From JAABQT01 sp035459025 (lineage in GTDB: Bacteria > Pseudomonadota > Gammaproteobacteria > Burkholderiales > SG8-39), in assembly GCA_035459025.1 (NCBI GenBank), contig DATHYT010000057.1:1-12077 (forward strand): a stretch of 12,077 nucleotides of DNA. The letters run 5' to 3'. A program made the position numbers and the translations under genes. Shown one piece after another: positions 5,465-12,077 of the stretch (within the stretch, counting starts at the first letter, position 1; each line of letters begins with the position of its first letter). The notes beneath the pieces are model-generated. The model worked only from the letters and a program-made list of their open reading frames with translations, did not search any database and was not told where the DNA came from.

Positions 5465-7384
5465 CTAGGGCCGCGGCGGCGCGCCCGCGCCGGACTGTGC
5501 CGCGAGCGACAGGTACGGCAGCTCCGCGAACTCCTTGCCGAGCGCCGCCGAGGAAACATAGATGTAGTACGCACCCGGCGCGCCGATCGCCACCTCGGCC
5601 TCGTAGACGCCCTGGCCCACTTCGCGCGCCTCGACGGTGCCGAGCCGGCGTCCCGGCGCGCGCAGCGTCATCACGCGCACGTCGCCCAGGCCCGCCTTCG
5701 GTGCGCCGCTCGCGCCGTCGTAGATGCGAAAGCGCACGCGCAGGGGCTTGCCCGCCTGCACCTGCCGCGAAGCGACCTCGTAGTCGACCTCCACGCCCTT
5801 GCGGCCCGCCGCCAGGACCGGATCGGCGGCCACCTGCGCGGAAAAGCAGTGCATCAGGCGCGGCGTGTCGAGCGAGAAGGCGACGTCGTAGCGCCCCGCC
5901 GCGGGCAGCTTGGCGCGCCCCGCGTATACGCCGGGCTCGATTTCGCGCAGGCTGCGGTCCACCACCGTCACGGCGCGCGCGCGCGCCCCGAAGGTCTTGT
6001 AATTGCTCGCCGCCGCGTTCATGCCTTCCATGTAGAAATACGTCGTGTCGTCGGCCGGGTTCACGACCATCACCCCCGCCTCGCCCGGGACTCCCGCGAT
6101 GGAATCCGCGATCACCAGCCCGCCGGCCGCCTTCGGCGGGACCGAGCCGGCCGCGAAGCTCTGCACGGTCGGCTGCTTGCCGGCGCCGAGCGTGGACAGG
6201 TTGATCAGCGTCACCCGCTCGCTGCCCAGTGCGCGCACGTAGGCGAAGGCGCGCGTGAAGGCGATCTGATAGGGCTGGCCCTGCACGGCAATCTCGTGCT
6301 GCACGCGATTCGTCGAGGGGTCGATCACCAGGACGCGGTCCTCGCTCGTGTTGGCGACCAGGGCCCAGCGCCCATCGGGCGTGAAGCGCATCGGGCCCAG
6401 GCCCGGCTTCGCGGCGATGCGCGCGACCGTATCGAAATCCCCGGGCCGGATCGCGAGCACGGCGCCGCCCTTCGCGTCGACCACGTACAGGCGCTTGGCG
6501 AGCGCGGAGAAGGCAAGCGAGATGGGCTGGCCGCCGATCTCCAGGTCGCGCACGCGCTCGAGCGTGCGCACGTCGATCACGCTGACGGTGCCCGCGCCGC
6601 GGTTGCCGACGAAGGCCCAGCGGCTGTCGTCCGAGAGCGCGATCTCGTGGTGCCCCGCGCCGGTGGGCAGGTACTTCACCGGCTCGAGCGTCGCGGTGTC
6701 GATCACCGTGACGCCGCTGTTGCCTTTGTCGCCGGCGTTGTTCCCCACCCAGAGGTAGCGCCCGTCGGGCTGCAGCACGGCGCGCGTCGGCGCTTCGCCC
6801 GCACGCACGTTCTTCACCACCTTGAACGAGTCGGCCTCCACCACCGCCACCTGGCCGGCCAGCGGCATGGTGACGAAGATGTGGCGGTCATCCAGGCTGC
6901 GCGCGAAATCCGCTCCCGGCTTGGCGAGCAGCACTTTCGCGAGCGTGCTCGTGCGTCCCACCATGGAGACCGTCGGATCCACCACGGACAGCGAGGCGTC
7001 TTGGTTCATGACCACGACGTAGTAGCTGTTCAGGTCCACCAGCGGCCGGATGCCGACGATGCCGCGCAGGTAGAGCGCGATCTTTTCCTTGCAGGACTTC
7101 TGCTCGGCGCCGGGCTGGCCCTGGATCACTTCGCCGATGTCGAGCCAGGCCCCGGGCGAAAGGCCGCGCACGGGCTTGCCGGTGGCCTCCTCGCGGATGC
7201 TGAAGCGCACCTCGGCAAGGTCGCCTTCCCGGAGGCTGCTCTTGTCCGGCTCCACGGCGCGCGCGGCGAAGTCGATCACCAGGCCGTCCTTGGCGTGGCG
7301 CGTGCCCTCGCTCTCGGCCTGCGCGGCGAGCGCCGGAAGGGCGAGCAGCAGGGCGGCCGCGACTGCGATTCGAATCTTGCTCAT
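5465..7384 (-). CDS. periplasmic YVTN/YncE-type beta-propeller protein with Ig-like flanking domains
   Basis: 639 residues from the ATG at 7384, chosen for AGAGGAG 8 bases upstream and the signal peptide right after it (1-23, AQA-E); the frame extends to 7480 without support. Residues about 33-85 resemble half of a YtkA/FixH-like beta-sandwich (VRFSIREEATGKPVRGLSPGAWLD). Residues about 115-445 are blades of a YVTN propeller: YYVVVMNQDASLSVVDP, GVTVIDTATLEPVKYLPTG, GTVSVIDVRTLERVRDLEIG and VLVIDPSTNRVQHEIAVQ. Residues 465-505 and 529-612 are two more beta-sandwich-like segments (PGVYAGRAKLPAAGRYDVAF; QGVYEAEVAIGAPGAYYIYV). No heme motif is present. Such propellers often bind partners, metals or a redox cofactor; here a structural or accessory role for the oxidase is inferred. 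It is the first gene after the oxidase, 120 bases downstream, with a hairpin between them. Confidence 0.88.
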   Translation of the reverse strand: MSKIRIAVAAALLLALPALAAQAESEGTRHAKDGLVIDFAARAVEPDKSSLREGDLAEVRFSIREEATGKPVRGLSPGAWLDIGEVIQGQPGAEQKSCKEKIALYLRGIVGIRPLVDLNSYYVVVMNQDASLSVVDPTVSMVGRTSTLAKVLLAKPGADFARSLDDRHIFVTMPLAGQVAVVEADSFKVVKNVRAGEAPTRAVLQPDGRYLWVGNNAGDKGNSGVTVIDTATLEPVKYLPTGAGHHEIALSDDSRWAFVGNRGAGTVSVIDVRTLERVRDLEIGGQPISLAFSALAKRLYVVDAKGGAVLAIRPGDFDTVARIAAKPGLGPMRFTPDGRWALVANTSEDRVLVIDPSTNRVQHEIAVQGQPYQIAFTRAFAYVRALGSERVTLINLSTLGAGKQPTVQSFAAGSVPPKAAGGLVIADSIAGVPGEAGVMVVNPADDTTYFYMEGMNAAASNYKTFGARARAVTVVDRSLREIEPGVYAGRAKLPAAGRYDVAFSLDTPRLMHCFSAQVAADPVLAAGRKGVEVDYEVASRQVQAGKPLRVRFRIYDGASGAPKAGLGDVRVMTLRAPGRRLGTVEAREVGQGVYEAEVAIGAPGAYYIYVSSAALGKEFAELPYLSLAAQSGAGAPPRP

Positions 7385-7392
7385 GTGTCCAT

Positions 7393-7399
7393 CTCCTCT
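7393..7399 (-). promoter_or_regulatory. ribosome binding site AGAGGAG of the propeller gene
   Basis: On the minus strand AGAGGAG lies 8 bases before the ATG at 7384. It decides in favour of this start over the longer open frame reaching 7480, whose extra N-terminal residues are not signal-like. Confidence 0.75.
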
Positions 7400-7425
7400 T
7401 TGCAAACGCTGACAGAGGCGGGCCC

Positions 7426-7461
7426 AAAAAAGCGCAAGGGTGCAGCTCTCGCCGCACCCTC
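7426..7461 (-). terminator. GNRA-capped hairpin with U-run after the oxidase gene (terminator or attenuator)
   Basis: In the minus-strand transcript AGGGUGCGGC (7460-7451), a GAGA tetraloop and GCUGCACCCU (7446-7437) form a stem of ten pairs, one of them G-U, extendable by one more G-U. GAGA fits the stable GNRA loop class. Four bases (GCGC) separate the stem from six U (7431-7426). The four-base gap makes it weaker than a standard intrinsic terminator, so partial read-through is plausible. It lies 44 bases after the oxidase stop and 41 bases before the propeller start. It may reduce expression of the accessory genes relative to the oxidase, or protect the oxidase mRNA 3' end. Confidence 0.7.
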
Positions 7462-7504
7462 GCACGCCTTCCCCCAACACCCGGCCCGCCCGGGCGCCCT
7501 CCCT

Positions 7505-10500
7505 TTACGGCGCGGCAGGATCGACCCGCAGGATGCCCCACAGGCCGCTTGCGTTGCCGAAGGACCCGTTGTCGCGGAACAGGTAGTCGCCGGGGACCTT
7601 GTTGGCTCCACCCGCGCTCGGGAAGCGGTAGGTGAAGTGCGACAGCGGCGTGATGCTCTCCTGCGCGCCCTGCGCGAAGCCCATCGGGTTGTCGCCGATC
7701 GACCTCGATCCGACTCCGGTCATGTTGCAGGCACCGGCCAGGCCGTTACGCGACTCGCCCTCGCAGACGTACGGATCGCGCTGCCAGACGTGGCCGTGGA
7801 AGATCAGGGTGGTACCTCGCGAGGTGCCGTGCGGCACCGCCGAATGCACCCGCACCTCCTGGCCCGGCTTCGCGAGGAAGATCGGCGTCACGGGGTCGCC
7901 CGCGCAGCTCGTGCCGGTGCAGGTGACCGACGCGGTGCCCGTGACCAACGTGTTGCTGTAGGCCTCCTCGGATTTGTCCACGCCGCCGTAGCTGCCGGCC
8001 CCGTCGTTGCCGAAGTGCGCCTGCGGCACGATGCCGAGGCGGAACCAGAGCGGCTCGACGCCGTAGTTGAAGGCCATGCCGCTCGCCTCCTGCGGGTCCT
8101 CGGGGATGCCGATGCCCTCGCCGTTCATGTGCTCGACCGGAGCGCCGTCCTTGTACACCATGCTGACGTGCTTGGTCATGACGAGCATGAAGTCGCGGAA
8201 GCTCTTGCCGTTGGCGGTGACCGTGGCCTGGGCGCGATTCCTCGCAAAGCCGGTAGCCGAGTCCAGACCGTCCTCCGCGATGGTCGCCCCCTTCGGCGCC
8301 ACCACCATGCCGCCGACCAGCGACTTCTGGCCCTGCTTGATGCGGTCCGCGGGCGAGAGGCCCGAGCCGCCGAACTCGACCGACGTGGGCTTGAGCTTCA
8401 GGCCGTTGCCGTCCGGTACCGGCGTGACGTCGCCCATGTACCACTGGAACACCGACTTGCCGGCCTTGCCCTGCGCGTCCACCGGAGGCACCGTCTGCGT
8501 GACGTTCACGCCGACGTTCATGCCGAGGTTGTCCATCACGTCCACCGCGGCAAGCTGCGGCACCAACCCGACGTGGCTCGAGGGCCGGATCAGGTTGTTG
8601 TCGAACGGGACGGAGCCTTCCACGCCGAAGCGATCGCGCTTGACGGCGCCGAGGATGGTCCCCAGCGTCGGCAGGTCGGGCGCGAGCGCGGGCAGGCGGT
8701 TATACAGCGTCACCTGCACGCAGTCGTTGGCCTTGGCGCGGATGATCAGCGGCTCGACCTTCTTGCCGGCCTTCAGCTTGATCGGGCAATTGCCGTTCGA
8801 CACGCCCGGGTTGGCCCCGCTGTCCTTGCAGGCACCCCGCCTCGCATCGCCGCCCCGCGTCGGATCGGGCTCCACGTCGCGCGCGTCCACGTACAGCATG
8901 GCCGTCGGGTCGTGCAGCGGTCCCTCGTGCCCGCCGATCGTCGCGTTACGCGGGTTGTAGACCAGCGTGCCGCCGCTGTCGTTCAGCGGTCCGCCAACGT
9001 GCCTGGGGCTGACGAATCCAGGCAGGGCAACGCCGGTGAACGCCGGCGTGATCGTCACGCCGGCCGGCTTGGGCAGCAGGTCGTTCGCGAGGATCGCGAT
9101 CACGGTGATCTCGTTGAGGTTGAGAATCGTCGTATTGGGCTTTCCCTTTCGCACGACCGTCTCCGCCGGGCACACGCCCGAGAACTCGGTCCGGTTGGTG
9201 ATCCGATCGGGCGTCGGGTTGGTGTTGTTGGGCAGCATGTGGAGGTCCGTCCGCACCGCGTCGTACGTGCGCAGCAGGCCCCAGGTGCCGCTCCACCAGC
9301 CGTCCACCGACGTGTCTATGTTGTAGACGTAGTCGCGCGTCCCCTTGACCGTGTTGGCGGGGTTGTGCGTCGGGATATGCAGCGTGAACTGCTCGGAAAT
9401 CCCCGCCGCCTGCGAGTTGCGCCAGCCGGAATTGGGCGCCTTGCCATGCGCCGAGCCCGCCTGCAGCCACTTCAGGCCCGACACCGTCGCGTTGTGCTCC
9501 TCCTCGTGCGCGCCGGCCTGGATTTTCACCCGGACCTCGTCGCCCACGTAGGCACGCATCATCGGCGTGAACGGGTCGCCCTTGACCGTCACCGTGCCCG
9601 GAGTTCCGTTGTAATCGAACTTGATATCGTGCGCGGTCGGCGCGTTCAGCGTCGCCCCGTTCCAGAAGTTGAGCTCCTGCTCGGTCTTGTTGAGCGCGGG
9701 AATCGCGCGCGTGAGCGCGGCGTAGTTGCCGTACTTGTCGTTCGTTCCCGAGGCGAGCGCGTACGAGAGATCGCCCGCCAGGCCGTCGGCCTGCATGCCG
9801 GGCTTGCCGTCCGGACCGGTCTTGTTCGGATCGAACACGCGCAGGCCCACCGGCTCGGCGCGGTAGTTCACCACGAACATGCCCGGGTCCTGCACGTCGA
9901 TCGCCTGCGGGCACGGCCGCGCGGGGCAGCCGGGAATCTTGCCGCCCACCACCTCGACCACGAGGTCGGGGAAGATCTGGCCGTCCGAGACCTGCTGGCG
10001 CGCCGGCGGGTTGATCGAGTAGCGGAACGCGTCCGGCAGGGTGGTGCCGATCACGCGGTTAATCCGCGGGTTCGGCCCAGGCTCGCCGATGCCGGCGTCG
10101 GGGAACAACCCGACCGGGTGGATGGGCACGCCGAGCCCGTCGGCGCCGACGTACACGCCCGCTTCATACGCGTGCTGGAAGTCCGAGAACTCGAAGTAGA
10201 ACTCGCGGAACGCGCCCACCTTGTGCGGCTGCACGTTGGTGCCCGCGCCGTCCGTCGGCGGCAGGATCGCCGCCTGCCACGAGGTCGGGCCGCCGTCCAT
10301 GCGGCCGCCGCTGCCGTTCGGGCCGGCGCCAAGCTGCGTGCCGGTCTCGTTGTGCACCCAGGTCGAGCCTGCAGGCTGGGTGAGCACGGTAGCGTACAGG
10401 CCGATCTGCTGGTGCGTCGAGGGCCCGTAGTGATCGTGCGTGAAGACGATGCCCAGGCCGCGGTCCACACCGTCGGTGTTGACCACCGGGTCGGCGAACC

Positions 10501-12077
10501 AGCGCTGCATCGTCGTGCGCGCGCCGTCCCACAGCTTGCCCGATTCGGTGAGCGTTTGGCCCACGGCGAACTGGCCGAAGTACGGGTGGGCGACGTCGTC
10601 CTTCAGGTGCTGCACGGTCTTGAAGTTGCCGCCCCCGCAGTCCACCTGGACGGGCTTCGTGCGCTCGCCGCCGTAGCCGAGCTTCGCCCATGCACCGGGC
10701 AGAATCTCGCTGCCCTCGTCGAGCTTGCACACGCGCTCGTCGTTCGCCTTGTTGATGGCGTGGACGCGCTCGCGCACCGCGCCCGGCGACAGCGTGCCGT
10801 CCTCGTAGTTCCAGCCGTTGGCCGCGCCGTCGGTCGTGGTGAGGTCCCACTTCGGCAGGTGAATGTGCTGGCCGATGATGTCGGTCGGCGTGCGCACCTG
10901 GTAGTCGTCCATCTCGTAGTACTCGGGCACCAGGTTCGTGTGCGAGTACACCGCGCAGTCGAACGTGTTCAAGCGCATCACCAGCGGCTCCGGCGGCTGC
11001 TGCTTCGTGATCACCGGATTCGCGTCCTCCCACAGCGTGATGATGCGCTGCTGCGGGTAGTGGTAGCCCGTCTTGTTCAGGATCGCGTCGAACTGGATGT
11101 TCACGCCCTTGTAGATGCGCGGGGTGGTGGCGTTGAAATTGCTGGCGCCCTGCGTCGCCTTGCCGTCGGAATTCGCGGACGCGCCGACGCTGAACGCCGC
11201 CGTCCCGGACCCGCCGCTGAAGAAGTTGTACTCGTTTCCGTTAGCCGTCAGCAGATGCTTCTGGTTGTCGTCCACGCACGGCTCGTGATACGGCGCGCCG
11301 ACCACCGGGCCGGTGCCGTTGGTGATGAACTCGGCGCCCGTCGCGGCGGTGCCGTTGAGGTTCGCCACCGAGGTCGCATGGCGGCCCTTCTTGTGGAAGC
11401 GCATCGCGGCGCGCTCCACGTCCGTGCCGCCCTCCGGGTAGAACACCGGCACGGCCTTCTCGATCACCTTGGTGAAGTCGCGCGGTGTGACGACGTTGAG
11501 CTTGGTCGCGCCGCCCGCCACGTAGCCCTTCAGCGAGTGGCGGGGCAGCCCGCCGTCCCAGCCGTCGGCCTGGTTCGGGTTGAGCGTCGCGAACAGCGTC
11601 GGATCCTCCGTCTTCAGCGCGCTGGCCTGCGCCGTCGTCAGCATGTCGAGCACGGGCGTCGGCGGACGCTGGCCGACGATGTCTTCGATGCCCGCGATCC
11701 AGAACGGATAGCCGGGGTTCTTCAGCTTGCCGTCCGCGCCCAGGTCGGTGCGATCGACCTTGGCGAGGCTGCCGACCGGCACGTCGATGAGCGGATTCGT
11801 GCCCGAGGGCTTGGTGAGCGGGTTGGCCACCACCTCGACCTTGCCGGGCAGCGGTGCCATCGGCTTGCCGGGCAGCGGCACGATCGCGACGAGCGGCACG
11901 CCCACCGCGATCTCGCCGTCGGGCAGCGCGCGCGCACCGGCCATGGGCGTGCCGTCCTGCAGCGCCCAGCGTGTCTTATGGAAACCGCGCGCATCGACCG
12001 TGCCACCGCTCACCACGAGCGGCGTGCCCGATTCGAACGTGTCGTAGTTGCGCAGGTGGTACCACATGCCCTGCGCG
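7505..12077 (-). CDS. giant MofA/MnxG-like multicopper oxidase (N-terminus outside window)
   Basis: The frame is open through the right edge. It gives 1520 residues from the first visible Met, which is internal because coding continues upstream (AQG before MWYHLR). MofA-type proteins are about 1,600-1,700 residues, so perhaps 100-200 are missing. Numbered from that Met, copper-ligand-like motifs are HIH at 401-403 (bases 10859-10867) after DIIGQ, HDHYGPSTH at 544-552 (10412-10438), HEEEH at 854-858 (9494-9508) with SGWRNSQAAGISEQF after it, and HGHVWQ at 1424-1429 (7790-7798 for the HGH), preceded by RVHSAVPHG. Module-end motifs recur: GTWGLLR at 927-933 and GLWGILR at 1508-1514. No HCHxxxH type 1 site is visible, so it may be upstream. 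The 14 cysteines suggest several disulfides. Predicted role: exported copper oxidase taking electrons from a metal ion, Mn(II) being the best guess. Large organic-polymer oxidases cannot be excluded. Confidence 0.88.
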   Translation of the reverse strand, partial: AQGMWYHLRNYDTFESGTPLVVSGGTVDARGFHKTRWALQDGTPMAGARALPDGEIAVGVPLVAIVPLPGKPMAPLPGKVEVVANPLTKPSGTNPLIDVPVGSLAKVDRTDLGADGKLKNPGYPFWIAGIEDIVGQRPPTPVLDMLTTAQASALKTEDPTLFATLNPNQADGWDGGLPRHSLKGYVAGGATKLNVVTPRDFTKVIEKAVPVFYPEGGTDVERAAMRFHKKGRHATSVANLNGTAATGAEFITNGTGPVVGAPYHEPCVDDNQKHLLTANGNEYNFFSGGSGTAAFSVGASANSDGKATQGASNFNATTPRIYKGVNIQFDAILNKTGYHYPQQRIITLWEDANPVITKQQPPEPLVMRLNTFDCAVYSHTNLVPEYYEMDDYQVRTPTDIIGQHIHLPKWDLTTTDGAANGWNYEDGTLSPGAVRERVHAINKANDERVCKLDEGSEILPGAWAKLGYGGERTKPVQVDCGGGNFKTVQHLKDDVAHPYFGQFAVGQTLTESGKLWDGARTTMQRWFADPVVNTDGVDRGLGIVFTHDHYGPSTHQQIGLYATVLTQPAGSTWVHNETGTQLGAGPNGSGGRMDGGPTSWQAAILPPTDGAGTNVQPHKVGAFREFYFEFSDFQHAYEAGVYVGADGLGVPIHPVGLFPDAGIGEPGPNPRINRVIGTTLPDAFRYSINPPARQQVSDGQIFPDLVVEVVGGKIPGCPARPCPQAIDVQDPGMFVVNYRAEPVGLRVFDPNKTGPDGKPGMQADGLAGDLSYALASGTNDKYGNYAALTRAIPALNKTEQELNFWNGATLNAPTAHDIKFDYNGTPGTVTVKGDPFTPMMRAYVGDEVRVKIQAGAHEEEHNATVSGLKWLQAGSAHGKAPNSGWRNSQAAGISEQFTLHIPTHNPANTVKGTRDYVYNIDTSVDGWWSGTWGLLRTYDAVRTDLHMLPNNTNPTPDRITNRTEFSGVCPAETVVRKGKPNTTILNLNEITVIAILANDLLPKPAGVTITPAFTGVALPGFVSPRHVGGPLNDSGGTLVYNPRNATIGGHEGPLHDPTAMLYVDARDVEPDPTRGGDARRGACKDSGANPGVSNGNCPIKLKAGKKVEPLIIRAKANDCVQVTLYNRLPALAPDLPTLGTILGAVKRDRFGVEGSVPFDNNLIRPSSHVGLVPQLAAVDVMDNLGMNVGVNVTQTVPPVDAQGKAGKSVFQWYMGDVTPVPDGNGLKLKPTSVEFGGSGLSPADRIKQGQKSLVGGMVVAPKGATIAEDGLDSATGFARNRAQATVTANGKSFRDFMLVMTKHVSMVYKDGAPVEHMNGEGIGIPEDPQEASGMAFNYGVEPLWFRLGIVPQAHFGNDGAGSYGGVDKSEEAYSNTLVTGTASVTCTGTSCAGDPVTPIFLAKPGQEVRVHSAVPHGTSRGTTLIFHGHVWQRDPYVCEGESRNGLAGACNMTGVGSRSIGDNPMGFAQGAQESITPLSHFTYRFPSAGGANKVPGDYLFRDNGSFGNASGLWGILRVDPAAP

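Noticed and set aside
5968..5988. Short run of alternating GC dinucleotides
   Set aside because: Lies inside the propeller coding region and reflects Ala/Arg codons in GC-rich DNA rather than a functional repeat.
7385..7480. Longer start for the propeller gene
   Set aside because: The added residues are not signal-like, they cover the hairpin and the ribosome site, and AGAGGAG correctly spaced before 7384 fits the shorter form.
7487..7496. Palindrome CGCCCGGGCG just after the oxidase stop
   Set aside because: A 10-base palindrome of only G and C is expected by chance in this composition, and no T-run follows it directly.

Overview
This is a very GC-rich, densely packed bacterial window. It suggests a Gram-negative, probably betaproteobacterial organism, based on base composition, many Sec-type signal peptides and periplasmic c-type cytochromes. 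The taxon is inferred and not proven. No tRNA, rRNA, CRISPR array or insertion sequence was seen.

Layout. Left end, plus strand: the 3' part of a c-type cytochrome with tandem planctomycete-type heme domains (2-748). A roughly 320-base gap follows, holding an AT-rich island with an inverted repeat. Next is a small exported four-cysteine protein of unknown function (1070-1552), closed by a very strong intrinsic terminator (1575-1602). Everything from 1610 to the right edge lies on the minus strand and looks like one operon. In transcription order it holds: a giant multicopper oxidase whose N-terminus lies outside the window (7505-12077); a periplasmic YVTN-type beta-propeller protein (5465-7384); a SCO1/SenC copper chaperone (4817-5446); a fusion of a c-type cytochrome to a periplasmic ligand-binding domain (3261-4817); a second SCO1/SenC protein (2570-3229); and a PpiC/SurA-type folding factor (1610-2551).

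Working model. The giant oxidase resembles the MofA/MnxG class of multicopper oxidases linked to Mn(II) oxidation in Leptothrix and Pseudomonas. The surrounding genes suit such an enzyme: two copper-delivery/thiol proteins to metallate it, a SurA-like chaperone to fold it, and a heme protein to take or pass electrons. As I recall it, the Leptothrix mofABC locus also pairs the oxidase with a prolyl isomerase-like gene and a c-heme gene, so the context agrees. The substrate (Mn(II), Fe(II) or an organic compound) cannot be read from the sequence.

Points worth attention are a GNRA-capped hairpin with a U-run just after the oxidase gene, the cytochrome/ligand-binding fusion flanked by two different SCO proteins, the loss of catalytic histidines in the PpiC-like protein, and the uncharacterised secreted protein convergent with the operon.
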